Notes: generated from the letters alone by a model not told the origin. A DNA stretch of 64,000 nucleotides from Enterococcus sulfureus ATCC 49903 (GCF_000407605.1 NZ_ASWO01000003.1:186001-250000), one strand, 5' to 3'. Shown: positions 1 to 7,257, numbered from the stretch's first letter. Program-made: numbers and translations.

Positions 1-90
1 GGGGAATTCTATATGGAAATCAATAATTCTAAATTTATGCCGAAAAATCTAGGTGGAATGATTAGTGTATGGTCATCGATTTTTAGATAA
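1..90 (+). CDS. C-terminal end of an unidentified gene (partial)
   Basis: An open frame runs in from the left edge and ends at TAA 88-90, giving a 29-residue tail that ends in SVWSSIFR. A GGMISVW-like stretch near the C-terminus resembles the end of some glycoside hydrolases, for example family 20, but the piece is too short to assign. It is followed by an inverted repeat at 110-157 that could end the transcript. I cannot name the product. Confidence 0.4.
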   Translation, partial: GEFYMEINNSKFMPKNLGGMISVWSSIFR

Positions 91-109
91 GACAACTGAA
101 TATACAGTT

Positions 110-160
110 ACTCCCAATACAAATTCTTAGTCGTTAAAAAGAATTCATATTGGGAGTTTG
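110..160. terminator. Inverted repeat between convergent genes, likely bidirectional terminator
   Basis: Positions 110-126 and 141-157 are near-perfect inverted repeats (ACTCCCAATA / TATTGGGAGT core) lying between the rightward partial gene and the leftward anti-sigma gene. T tracts are weak on both sides, so the terminator role is inferred from position and stem strength. Confidence 0.5.
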
Positions 161-161
161 C

Positions 162-1334
162 TTAATTAGAAAATAGAGATAGATCAGTTAGTGCGATAGA
201 GTTAAATTGATTTTCGCTTATTATAGTATTCCATTCAGATTTAGGAATGGCTAGAGTGATTTTCGAAAATGTTAATTCATTTTTTTTAATAGTAGCTAAT
301 TTTTCGTTTCGATTCATAGTTAATATAGGATTTTTATTCGATTTTGTGACATGGTCATTTAGATAAGAAATTGTTGAATGGATAAAATTGAATACATCTG
401 TTTCAGAAGAGTGAATCGTAGGTGTATCAAATAATCCAGGGTATGTTTTGGTCAATGTATCTTTGAAGTTCTGATCAAATTCAAAGGTAGTTAATGTAGT
501 ATTCAAATTCTTTTCTTGTATGAATCGTATACCAAGATTTTGACTAGATTGTTTATAGCTTAGTGTTGTAGAGTAAACCTTGATATTTGGATGAGATTCA
601 ATAAATGAAATGATATCGTTCCAATTTTGTTCTTGACTGAAGGTAGCTGTTATATTCAAATAAGAAGAATCAGGTAAAGTATTTATTTTTTTAGTGAGAT
701 CTGATAATTCTGTGACGGGGATATCTACACCATTTTCAGAAGATTCACCGTAGATCAGTGAGTATCGATTCATAGAATCAGTAATAGTAGACTGGATAAT
801 ACTTTTGTCTAAAACTGTTTTATCAAGATATTTTTCACCACGAAAATCGTTATAATATTCTTTTGAAATAGAATATTTAGCTGTACCTGTCTTTTCAATA
901 AAAAGACCAGTTAGTGGGTCTTCATCTAGATTTAGTTGATTGCTTAGATATTCTTCTAGTTCATAGTCACTAGGGATTCGAATTTTATGTGTATCCTTTA
1001 CTAATTCTTGCCCTTGTAATGGATTATAAAAAACAAGGTCGATTAATTTAGGAACAGAATAATATAAAATGGTGATGATACATAATACGCTTATTGTGAT
1101 GAGTGCTGCTAATTTTATAATGCGCTTGTGTATTTTTCTTTTTAGAGTAAGTTCATTTGAGTTAGTATCTTCTGATATATGAGGTGAAGACTCAGAAAAA
1201 TCGAGCTGTTCTTTATCTAAAATAAAATCTAGTAGCTCTGAAGAACTTTCAATTTCAGCCTCAAATTCTTCTCTTTCTTGAATGGTTAGTTCATCGTTTT
1301 TATATTTTTTTATTAGTTCTTTATAGTTTTTCAT
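162..1334 (-). CDS. Membrane anti-sigma factor, Sigma_reg (YhdL-like) family
   Basis: A 390-residue protein with a short acidic cytoplasmic N-terminus, one hydrophobic span at about residues 71-95 and a large extracytoplasmic C-terminal domain. This layout and the sequence style fit the sigma-factor-regulator N/C domain family seen in Bacillus anti-SigM proteins; there is no HxxxCxxC zinc motif. Its ATG lies inside the 3' end of the sigma gene (14-base overlap) after a good AAAGGAGG site, so the two are translationally coupled. It should hold the sigma factor inactive at the membrane until envelope stress. The signal sensed is unknown. Confidence 0.75.
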   Translation of the reverse strand: MKNYKELIKKYKNDELTIQEREEFEAEIESSSELLDFILDKEQLDFSESSPHISEDTNSNELTLKRKIHKRIIKLAALITISVLCIITILYYSVPKLIDLVFYNPLQGQELVKDTHKIRIPSDYELEEYLSNQLNLDEDPLTGLFIEKTGTAKYSISKEYYNDFRGEKYLDKTVLDKSIIQSTITDSMNRYSLIYGESSENGVDIPVTELSDLTKKINTLPDSSYLNITATFSQEQNWNDIISFIESHPNIKVYSTTLSYKQSSQNLGIRFIQEKNLNTTLTTFEFDQNFKDTLTKTYPGLFDTPTIHSSETDVFNFIHSTISYLNDHVTKSNKNPILTMNRNEKLATIKKNELTFSKITLAIPKSEWNTIISENQFNSIALTDLSLFSN

Positions 1335-1842
1335 TTACTAATTCCTCCTTTAACATCTTTCTGCTTCGGTATAAGATTATTTTTACATTATTCGTTTTAA
1401 GATCTAAAATGGAAGCGATAGTACTTAGTGACATATCAAAAAAATAATAGAATATAAGTACATCTTTGTAGGGATAATTTAGTTGTAAGATTTTCTCGTA
1501 TAGAAGGGTATACTCATTTTTTTTGATGAATTGAGTTAGTACATTATTGGGATTTTCTTGCCGTTGTAAAAAGGTTAGATAGTGGTCGATATCCTTTTTC
1601 TTTTTTTCTTTTCGTTTAGTGTCTAAAAAATAATTCCGAATTACTTTGCATAACCACCCTTGATAGTTTATTTCATCATCGATATCAAGTTTATCGTAGT
1701 AAATTAAGAAACGGTATAAAGCTTCTTGAACCAAGTCTTCTGCTTCTAAAGGATTTTTTGTTAAAGATGTTGCATAAATAAGTAAAGGAGGATATACATT
1801 TTTCATAATACTATCAATATCGTTATTTAAATCGTCATTCAA
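1321..1842 (-). CDS. ECF-type RNA polymerase sigma factor
   Basis: A 173-residue sigma-70-family protein. Region 2 spans about residues 15-85 (ATSLTKNPLEAEDLVQEAL, then the GWLCKVIRNYFLD stretch), and region 4 spans about 115-170 with a helix-turn-helix ending LYRSRKML. There is no region 1 or 3, as is typical of ECF factors. The start is TTG at 1842, eight bases after GGAGG; the next in-frame ATG (codon 14) would cut into region 2. It is followed by its overlapping anti-sigma gene. An ECF-like promoter upstream (1874-1899) suggests it drives its own expression. SigM, SigV and other subgroups cannot be told apart by eye. Confidence 0.85.
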   Translation of the reverse strand: MNDDLNNDIDSIMKNVYPPLLIYATSLTKNPLEAEDLVQEALYRFLIYYDKLDIDDEINYQGWLCKVIRNYFLDTKRKEKKKKDIDHYLTFLQRQENPNNVLTQFIKKNEYTLLYEKILQLNYPYKDVLIFYYFFDMSLSTIASILDLKTNNVKIILYRSRKMLKEELVNEKL

Positions 1843-1873
1843 TTTCCTTTCCTCCTTTCCTTTATATCAATAT

Positions 1874-1899
1874 AACGAATGAATTTCGAAAAGGTTACA
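1874..1899 (-). promoter_or_regulatory. Candidate ECF autoregulatory promoter
   Basis: Read leftward, TGTAAC (1899-1894), 16 bases, then CGTT (1877-1874) sits about 32 bases before the sigma gene. ECF promoters in Firmicutes have a TGAAAC-type -35 and a CGTC-type -10 with a 15-17 base spacer, so both boxes match with one mismatch each. Confidence 0.55.
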
Positions 1900-1985
1900 T
1901 CTTTTTATCATTTTTAGAGTGAATTTTTATTTATATTCATTACAACGGTTTATTTAGCATTAATTATAGTTCTTTGGATTCAAAC

Positions 1986-2025
1986 AAAAAAATACCCGTG
2001 ATAGTGTTTATCATGGGTATTTTTT
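1986..2025. terminator. Intrinsic terminator, T tracts on both strands
   Basis: A 13-bp stem (1991-2003 / 2009-2021, one mismatch, AATACCC core) with A run before and T run after. It lies downstream of the leftward small-membrane-protein cluster and so probably ends that transcript. Confidence 0.8.
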
Positions 2026-2066
2026 GTATTTTCATCGAATGAATTATTTGAAATTAAAACTTTCAA

Positions 2067-2231
2067 TTATTCTCCTTTGTAAGCAATTGAAAAAGAAATT
2101 CCTAAAATAAAGAAGGACAGGGCAAGAAGCAAACTTCTAGTAGTACCGTATAACAAAATAGCAGCCAATACGCTAAGTATCAAAAACTGTAATTTGATAG
2201 GAGTATTCTGATTTTTTTGATTGTTCTTCAT
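2067..2231 (-). CDS. 54-residue two-helix membrane protein, unknown
   Basis: Starts at ATG 2231 after AAAGGAG and ends at TAA 2067, giving 54 residues. The N-terminus is polar (MKNNQKNQ) and two short hydrophobic stretches cover about residues 13-28 and 34-50. It is the last of four tandem leftward genes coding for similarly tiny membrane proteins, just before the terminator at 1986-2025. No family is recognised. It could be an immunity-type or stress peptide, but that is only suggested by size and grouping. Confidence 0.6.
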   Translation of the reverse strand: MKNNQKNQNTPIKLQFLILSVLAAILLYGTTRSLLLALSFFILGISFSIAYKGE

Positions 2232-2266
2232 GATCTTTGCTCCTTTAGCCCACCCTAATCCAGGTG

Positions 2267-2470
2267 TTAATTAGTATGTCTACTCAGTTGTGCATATCTA
2301 CCTAAAGTAAAACCAATGAATAGTATGATTAATATATATTGTCCTCGTTCTCCATTAAAAAAATGATAATTTGTAAAGAGTGAAAGTAAAATAAAAAAAA
2401 TAGTTATACCACCGATACTTCCTAAAGAAAATGTTACTGCCTCTTTTAGTATTAAGCTCCTTTTAGACAT
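2267..2470 (-). CDS. 67-residue two-helix membrane protein, unknown
   Basis: A small protein with hydrophobic segments at about residues 12-33 and 44-58 and a basic N-terminus (MSKRS). A Shine-Dalgarno AAAGGAGC precedes the ATG. It is the third gene in the leftward cluster; the gap to the next gene is only 35 bases, which supports one transcript. It is not clearly similar in sequence to its neighbours, although size and topology match. Function unknown. Confidence 0.6.
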   Translation of the reverse strand: MSKRSLILKEAVTFSLGSIGGITIFFILLSLFTNYHFFNGERGQYILIILFIGFTLGRYAQLSRHTN

Positions 2471-2534
2471 GATTAGTTCAGCTCCTTTAAAAATAGATGT
2501 ATATAGATATCTACATTTTATTTACTATCTTGCA

Positions 2535-2729
2535 TTAAGACTTACCTTTTCTATCCGCCGAATGTAAAATTAAACTTAGGGAAAATATCATAATGATTAG
2601 AATTTCTTTGATTTTTGTTTCTCGAGTAAAAGAAAATAGATCAGGGAACAATAGTGAAGCAATAAGAGAAGTTCCTACAATAACAATAGTGACCAATGCG
2701 ATTCTGAATAGGATATTCTTAAAATTCAT
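2535..2729 (-). CDS. 64-residue two-helix membrane protein, unknown
   Basis: Hydrophobic stretches at about residues 7-30 and 42-56 are separated by a charged loop (RETKIKE), and the tail is basic (DRKGKS). Its ATG at 2729 overlaps the stop of the preceding gene by four bases, so the two are translated together. It is the second gene of the leftward small-protein cluster. No family recognised. Confidence 0.6.
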   Translation of the reverse strand: MNFKNILFRIALVTIVIVGTSLIASLLFPDLFSFTRETKIKEILIIMIFSLSLILHSADRKGKS

Positions 2730-2968
2730 AATGAATCACCCTTCCTATTATCGAAAATAAAAGTCAACATGCCATAAAGAAACAGCAGGAAAATAAAAAA
2801 AGATAAACTTCCTGTGTTTAACGGTACTTTTAAGACGATAGAAGCAACTAGTACAGTACCAGAAACGAATAAGCCTCGATATTTTGAAATAGATTGAGGG
2901 ATTTTTGGCCAAAATTCTTTTTGAAGATATACTCCTAAAATCACCATACATGTTGCAAAGATAATCAT
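2726..2968 (-). CDS. 80-residue membrane protein, unknown
   Basis: The frame is open from a TTG at 3001, but that codon has no ribosome site. The ATG at 2968 follows AAAAGGG at a workable distance, so I start there (80 residues). The protein has hydrophobic parts at about residues 1-16, 34-49 and 54-70 and a charged C-terminus. It is the first gene of the leftward cluster and overlaps the next by four bases. A cre-like palindrome upstream (3031-3044) hints at carbon-source control. Function unknown. Confidence 0.6.
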   Translation of the reverse strand: MIIFATCMVILGVYLQKEFWPKIPQSISKYRGLFVSGTVLVASIVLKVPLNTGSLSFFIFLLFLYGMLTFIFDNRKGDSL

Positions 2969-3030
2969 ACTATCATCCCTTTTCTTTGAGCACCGCAGCA
3001 AAAAACGTTTAAGACTTTAATATCAATTTA

Positions 3031-3044
3031 AGAAAACGCTTTCT
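3031..3044. promoter_or_regulatory. cre-like palindrome (possible CcpA site)
   Basis: AGAAAACGCTTTCT matches the TGAAARCGYTTTCA-type CcpA site at 12 of 14 positions, with the outermost bases differing. Read leftward it lies just downstream of a TATAAT box (3058-3053), a position typical of CcpA repression of the small-membrane-protein cluster. Confidence 0.4.
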
Positions 3045-3195
3045 TTAATTTCATTATATCTTAATGGTATAATGAAACCTAGTGACATAGTTGTAAGTTT
3101 AAATGTAAAATTAAAGTGTTTTTTTGATAACATCAATCTTCTAATTAAACAAGAAGCAAACAATATATAAACTCTAAAGTAAAGGAGCGCTTGCT

Positions 3196-3624
3196 ATGTT
3201 AAGCAGAAGTAAAGCAACTAAAGATGAGTATGTATTGATTCTAGAGATATGGGAAAAATCAGTAAGACATACACACGATTTTTTAGCTGAAGAAGATATT
3301 CAATTTTATAAAAACGTGATTCCAGAATATCTAGAAAATGTCGATTTAGTTTTATGGAAAGATGAGCAGCGCATTATTGGTTTTAGTGGAACTAGTGAAG
3401 AAGAATTAGTCATGCTCTTTCTAGATCCTATTTTTATAGGAAAACAATATGGAAGTGAGATTTTAATGGAATTGATAGCATCTGAATCTATCAAAAGAAT
3501 CGATGTGAATACGCAAAATGAGCATGCAAAAAGATTTTACTTAAATCATGGTTTTGAAATCGAGTCAGAAGATGCAGTGGATGGTTTTGGAAAACCTTAT
3601 CCAATCACTCACTTAGTCAAATAA
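3196..3624 (+). CDS. GNAT N-acetyltransferase, YjaB type
   Basis: A 142-residue single GNAT domain. It shares the marks of E. coli YjaB: an N-terminal WxxSVxxTHDFL stretch (residues ~19-30), the MLFLDPIFIGKQYGSEIL acetyl-CoA-binding region (~74-91), NxxAxxFYLNHGF (~108-120) and a C-terminal VDGFGKPYPITHL. YjaB-type enzymes transfer acetyl from acetyl-CoA to amines, including protein lysines; the substrate here is unknown. Start ATG 3196 follows AAAGGAG. It is a stand-alone gene in a region of accessory genes. Confidence 0.8.
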   Translation: MLSRSKATKDEYVLILEIWEKSVRHTHDFLAEEDIQFYKNVIPEYLENVDLVLWKDEQRIIGFSGTSEEELVMLFLDPIFIGKQYGSEILMELIASESIKRIDVNTQNEHAKRFYLNHGFEIESEDAVDGFGKPYPITHLVK

Positions 3625-3917
3625 GTATGAGCAGGTGAAATATTATCATGCTTTGGACTTTGAATTATCTAAAAAATAAGAATTCAAAAAGTTAAAAATA
3701 ATCATTCGAAAGTTTTAAATTACAAGTTTATTTTGTTTAAATATAGTAAACCATTGTAGTTATAGAAGGATTGAAAAAGATACAATGTATCATTAGTTTG
3801 CATTTCTTTGGGATTTTAAGTCTGATCTACGCTTTTTTTGATTGACCAATTTTATAGTCTAGAAAAAATTAACTAGCGCTACGGATACTACTCATATTTT
3901 AAGGAGGAACGTTTAAA

Positions 3918-4727
3918 ATGAAAAAGAAATTATTATTAATTATTTCAGCTATTCTGCTTATATTTTCTGTATTTTTCTTCACTACACAAACTATGTCAGA
4001 TACTGTAGACATTACACCGAGTATAACGCTTAACAACATACCAAATAGTGTTACTACGGGACAATCTGGAAATCTCCAAGGAAATATTAATGATATTCAA
4101 GGACTAAGCGTAGAAGGAACAATTAAATACCACTCTTCGGATCCGTCAATACTAACTGTTACTTCTGATGGTCATTGGAAAGCAATTGCTTCAGGTAACC
4201 TATCAATTGTTCCAGTAGTTGTCTTATCTAAGAAATCTATAAACGATTTGCAAGCTAAATTTCCTGATGACGATTTGATCACTAGAGACGTATTGCAATC
4301 ATTCCCAGTAACTGTCACTCAAAATGATCAAGCAATTTATCATTTGTATAATCCTAACAGTGGTGAGCATTTTTATACTCTTAATAATTTTGAACGCAAC
4401 AACTTAAAGAGTTTAGGATGGTACTATGAAGGAATAGGTTGGAATGCACCAAATAATGGTATTTCGGTCTATCGTTTGTATAATCCTAACAGTGGTGAAC
4501 ATTTTTATACAATAAACAGTTATGAGCGTGACAATTTAAAAAGTCTAGGATGGCATTACGAAGGGATAGGATGGTATTCGATAACTAATGGTGTACCCAT
4601 TTATCGTTTGTATAATAAAAACGATACTGGTTCCGGTGCGCATCATTATACAAACAATGCTGTTGAACGTGAAAATCTAACAAGCTTAGGATGGCGCTAT
4701 GAAGGGATTTCTTGGTACGGTCAATAG
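3918..4727 (+). CDS. Secreted protein with Ig-like part and three DUF5648 repeats
   Basis: A 269-residue exported protein. Residues 1-27 form a signal peptide or signal anchor, and ~30-133 look like a bacterial Ig-like (Big_2-type) fold. Three tandem repeats of 42-44 residues follow at 140-183, 184-227 and 228-269. Each repeat has the pattern YRLYN-NSGEHFYT-ER-NLKSLGW-YEGIGW, the DUF5648 signature found at the ends of Gram-positive cell-surface hydrolases and adhesins. No LPXTG motif or catalytic domain is present, so it is probably released or loosely wall-associated and may bind glycans. Start ATG has AAGGAGG upstream. Confidence 0.75.
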   Translation: MKKKLLLIISAILLIFSVFFFTTQTMSDTVDITPSITLNNIPNSVTTGQSGNLQGNINDIQGLSVEGTIKYHSSDPSILTVTSDGHWKAIASGNLSIVPVVVLSKKSINDLQAKFPDDDLITRDVLQSFPVTVTQNDQAIYHLYNPNSGEHFYTLNNFERNNLKSLGWYYEGIGWNAPNNGISVYRLYNPNSGEHFYTINSYERDNLKSLGWHYEGIGWYSITNGVPIYRLYNKNDTGSGAHHYTNNAVERENLTSLGWRYEGISWYGQ

Positions 4728-4765
4728 AGTAAAAATGACATATAGCCTTTCCAAACCAGCAAGCT

Positions 4766-4798
4766 AACTCACTGGTCCTAGCTAGTGAGTTTTTTTTA
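4766..4798 (+). terminator. Terminator of the DUF5648 protein gene
   Basis: AACTCACT (4766-4773) pairs with AGTGAGTT (4784-4791), followed by a run of T. It is the first half of the repeated cassette. Confidence 0.85.
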
Positions 4799-4828
4799 TT
4801 CTTTTAATAATATCTACTGGATAATATT

Positions 4829-4856
4829 TTGATAACGATTACGTAAGGAGTATAAT
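4829..4856 (+). promoter_or_regulatory. Strong sigma-A promoter within cassette copy 1
   Basis: TTGATA (4829-4834), 16-base spacer, TATAAT (4851-4856). The same boxes and spacer recur exactly at 9576-9603. Confidence 0.8.
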
Positions 4857-4905
4857 TTGAATATACATAAACTCATTCGCGTCAAATGAAAAGGAGTGCA
4901 ATAAA

Positions 4906-5428
4906 ATGATTTTAGAAGAAATAATTATTAGAGAAGCTCAAGTTGAAGATGCTTCAGCTATTATAGAATTTTTTAAATTAGTAACGAAGGAAACTGAAAA
5001 TTTATTACTTACTTATGAAGATATTATGAATATAAGTATTGAAGATGAAGAAAAAATATTAAGTATGACGTTAAAAAATCCAAAAAGTATATTTTTAGTT
5101 GCAGTAAAAAGGAACCAAAATTTTAGGGATTGCTAATTTAAGGACACTACCTAAAAAAAGAGTTCAGCATAGAGCCTCGATTGGAATATCTATTGTAAAA
5201 GAATATTGGGGAAATGGAATTGGTTTTAAACTATTAACTGAATTGATTAAATATGCTAAATCTATTGATTTGGAAATGTTAGAATTAGATGTTCGCTCAG
5301 ATAACACTAGTGCTATTCATCTATATAAAAAATTGGGATTCAAAGAATATGGTTTGTATAAAGATTTTATGCTAATAGATGGTAAATATTATGATGGAGT
5401 TTTTATGAATTTAAGTTTAAAATCTTAA
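4906..5428 (+). pseudogene. GNAT acetyltransferase broken by a one-base frameshift
   Basis: The first frame codes for 76 residues and stops at 5134-5136. The frame one base off continues with GTKILGIANL, an acetyl-CoA-binding stretch (EYWGNGIGFKLL) and a typical GNAT C-terminus (SAIHLYKKLGFKEYG) to TAA 5426-5428. Removing one A from the A5 run at 5106-5110 rejoins them into a normal ~173-residue enzyme. As written, no full-length product can be made without frameshifting. The gene has its own strong promoter and a good AAAGGAG site. The choice between true decay and an assembly error is open. Confidence 0.8.
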
Positions 5429-5481
5429 AGAATATCTTAGTGTATGTATTATTTTATTCTTTAGATTATATAATCACGATC

Positions 5482-5515
5482 AAAAAAGTAGCTCTTTTTT
5501 TAGAGCTACTTTTTT
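5482..5515. terminator. Bidirectional intrinsic terminator
   Basis: AAAAAAGTAGCTCT (5482-5495) pairs with AGAGCTACTTTTTT (5502-5515). It ends the acetyltransferase unit and could also stop leftward transcripts. Confidence 0.85.
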
Positions 5516-5718
5516 CGTAGTCAACGTAGATCATACTATGAAAATCTAATTTTTTGATAGTAAGATAGATCAGTTGAATAGCTGAAACGTATGATAAGAT
5601 AATTTACTAATACCGAAATAATATTTGCACAAATTTTGTTTTTCGATGAAAAAATAGTATCTACTCTTTATTTTAATATTATAGTTCTACAGAGTTAGAG
5701 CAAAGCAGTCTAAACAGA
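5516..5718. other. AT-rich intergenic stretch, nothing recognised
   Basis: I see no coding signal or clear signal sequence here; it lies between the terminator at 5515 and a leftward gene remnant. Confidence 0.5.
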
Positions 5719-5899
5719 TTACTGATCTTTGTCTTTGAAAAATGATTCTTTAGAGCCATTGTAGTAATTAGGGTTGAATTCAAGTTCTCCTTTTTTTATT
5801 TCCTTTATTAATTACAGATAAAGGCATAGAACTAAATTCAAAGATTCTTAAAACTATGGACTCTATTACTAATTTAGTCTTACTAAACAAATTAATCAC
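5719..5899 (-). pseudogene. Remnant of an unidentified leftward gene
   Basis: Two adjacent frames give a protein-like tail. The first frame (to about 5798) reads SSMPLSVINKGNKK; the second ends NPNYYNGSKESFFKDKDQ before TAA 5719-5721. Deleting one base from the T7 run at 5791-5797 (A7 in the gene) joins them. There is no start with a ribosome site and a stop closes the 5' side, so only a 3' fragment remains. It lies at the downstream end of the immunity-like gene row and may be a relic of the same kind. No family is recognised. Confidence 0.4.
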
Positions 5900-5908
5900 T
5901 TACTTTTT

Positions 5909-6136
5909 TTAATTTGCAGCTGATTTTTTACTAATAATAGTTTTGATACCATACATATAATAAATAATCAGTAAAATTGGTATCATTATAAGAGGTGTTT
6001 TTAGCAATAGATACTTATCTTGAACACCATTGATTGTACCTTGGGTTACCATGAGCCAATTTAAATAACTTAATACTTGTAACTGAAATATCAAAAATAA
6101 TCCTAGAAAGAGACTATACAAATATTTTTTTTCCAA
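5909..6136 (-). CDS. 75-residue two-helix membrane protein, unknown
   Basis: Hydrophobic segments lie at about residues 7-30 and 45-62, with a basic C-terminus (KTIISKKSAAN). Start ATG 6136 follows a weak AAGGAG site that sits in the end of the preceding gene, two bases away, so the two are probably co-translated. It belongs to the leftward row of small proteins downstream of the decayed toxin. I do not recognise a family; an immunity role is inferred from context only. Confidence 0.5.
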   Translation of the reverse strand: MEKKYLYSLFLGLFLIFQLQVLSYLNWLMVTQGTINGVQDKYLLLKTPLIMIPILLIIYYMYGIKTIISKKSAAN

Positions 6137-6138
6137 AT

Positions 6139-6336
6139 TTATGCACTCCTTAAAATAAGTATATATAAAGGACGATTTTTTATCACGAAATAGTAAAATA
6201 AAGTGTAACCAATAGGAAAACCTAATACACTTTGTAATTCATAATTAAGAAAATAAGAAATTAATAATTGATTATCTATTTTTAAAATGACGATTTTGAC
6301 AAATACATAAAAAGCTACGGGTAGTAAATAAATCAT
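6139..6336 (-). CDS. 65-residue membrane protein, paralogue of the 7066 gene
   Basis: About 60% identical by eye to the protein at 7066-7257 over ~50 residues, with the shared stretch KIDNxLxISYFLNYEL. It has two hydrophobic helices (residues ~2-18 and ~38-52). A 27-base block inside the gene (6236-6262) is exactly repeated at 7136-7162, and the upstream leaders also align. Relative to its paralogue it lacks the basic MRKRKKR start and has a different C-terminus (PLYILILRSA), which suggests drift. No clear ribosome site precedes the ATG. It is probably a decaying duplicate. Confidence 0.5.
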   Translation of the reverse strand: MIYLLPVAFYVFVKIVILKIDNQLLISYFLNYELQSVLGFPIGYTLFYYFVIKNRPLYILILRSA

Positions 6337-6477
6337 TTTTTACTCATTTAATCGATTCCCAATATTAATTAAAATTTACTTTTTAGTAAAGTTTTTAATA
6401 TTGTTTAGAATTTCAACGTAATTTAATTTAAAGTAGACAGACTTATAGTCCATTTATAAAGTTTGTTACAGAACCAG

Positions 6478-6687
6478 TTAAGACTTTTTATTCTGTTCTA
6501 ACCATAATTTTATTAGATATACTATCATTAAAAATAAAGTTGTATACAACCCAGAACCGATAAAGTCTCTATTAATTAAATATTCAACTAACATTCCTAT
6601 CAAACTAGCAATTATAAAAATCAATATTAGATTAAAATAAGGATGCTCTTTTTTAAAATGATTATATTCATTGAACATGTTTAACAC
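6478..6687 (-). CDS. 69-residue two-helix membrane protein, unknown
   Basis: A polar N-terminus (NEYNHFKKEHPY) is followed by helices at about residues 19-37 and 47-62 and a basic tail (EQNKKS). The ATG at 6687 has GAGG close upstream. Its 3' flank (about 6431-6476) resembles the 3' flank of the gene at 7066, again pointing to local duplication. Family unknown; it may be an orphan immunity protein by context. Confidence 0.5.
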   Translation of the reverse strand: MLNMFNEYNHFKKEHPYFNLILIFIIASLIGMLVEYLINRDFIGSGLYTTLFLMIVYLIKLWLEQNKKS

Positions 6688-7065
6688 CTCGATCCTTAAA
6701 CTCTCTGATAATATTTTATATCTTGTTACAATAACTCTCCCAGCATCATCATATTTTCTTTGGTAATAAAAAACCTACCCAAAATCTTCTAATCAATAAA
6801 TTTTTCTTTCTGTTCTTCGTTACACCTAAAGACTCCCCTCATAAATCAAGAGTTTATTTTATTTAGAACTTTACCTAAGCAAATTTAACAAATATTAAAG
6901 TCATAGAAGTGCCTCATAGAATATAAAAAAGTCGGGAAGAAGTCGCTCTCTTCGGCTTTTCAGTCTGTACTACAATCAAGATATTATTGGGAATTCCAGC
7001 TTAATTTAATTCAAAACAGAAAGACTTGTAGTTCGTTTATAAAGTTTGCAACGGAACCAAAAATA
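6688..7065. other. Intergenic stretch with duplicated flank
   Basis: No gene is visible in these 378 bases. The part at about 7011-7056 repeats the sequence at 6431-6476, sharing a TTTATAAAGTTTG core, so it is part of the local duplication. A weak hairpin near 6930-6960 might end leftward transcripts. Confidence 0.4.
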
Positions 7066-7257
7066 TTATTTATTCTTTCTTAAAACTAAATAGTACAATA
7101 ACGCATAGCCAATAACGAAGCCTATTACACCTGACAATTCATAATTAAGAAAATAAGAAATTGTTAGTTTATTATCTATTTTCAAAATGACAATTCTCAC
7201 GAATATATAAAGTACTATAGGTAACAAATAAATAAATCGTTTTTTTCTTTTACGCAT
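7066..7257 (-). CDS. 63-residue two-helix membrane protein, paralogue of the 6139 gene
   Basis: A basic start (MRKRKKR) is followed by two helices at about residues 8-24 and 41-57. It shares KIVILKIDN-like and ISYFLNYEL stretches with the protein at 6139-6336. The ATG is preceded by a weak GAGGAT site. It sits directly downstream of the DUF4288-like immunity gene. Duplicated small membrane proteins beside a toxin gene are typical of spare immunity genes, but no family assignment is possible here. Confidence 0.55.
   Translation of the reverse strand: MRKRKKRFIYLLPIVLYIFVRIVILKIDNKLTISYFLNYELSGVIGFVIGYALLYYLVLRKNK

Larger units (their letters stand above)
4765..4886 (+). repeat. Copy 1 of a ~121-bp terminator/promoter cassette
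   Basis: This intergenic stretch matches 9513-9633 along its whole length at roughly 85-90% by eye. It consists of a terminator hairpin followed by a promoter and a conserved leader. The 35 bases covering both promoter boxes are identical in the two copies. It drives the broken acetyltransferase gene at 4906. Confidence 0.85.

Noticed and set aside
2748-2951. Alternative leftward 67-codon frame inside the 80-residue membrane protein gene
   Set aside because: It is out of frame with the better supported gene, is rich in Arg/Ser/Tyr and has no ribosome site.
4906-5428. Programmed frameshifting to make the acetyltransferase
   Set aside because: The A5 run is short, no downstream stem or internal Shine-Dalgarno stimulator was seen at 5090-5140, and similar breaks cluster in this region, so decay or assembly error is simpler.
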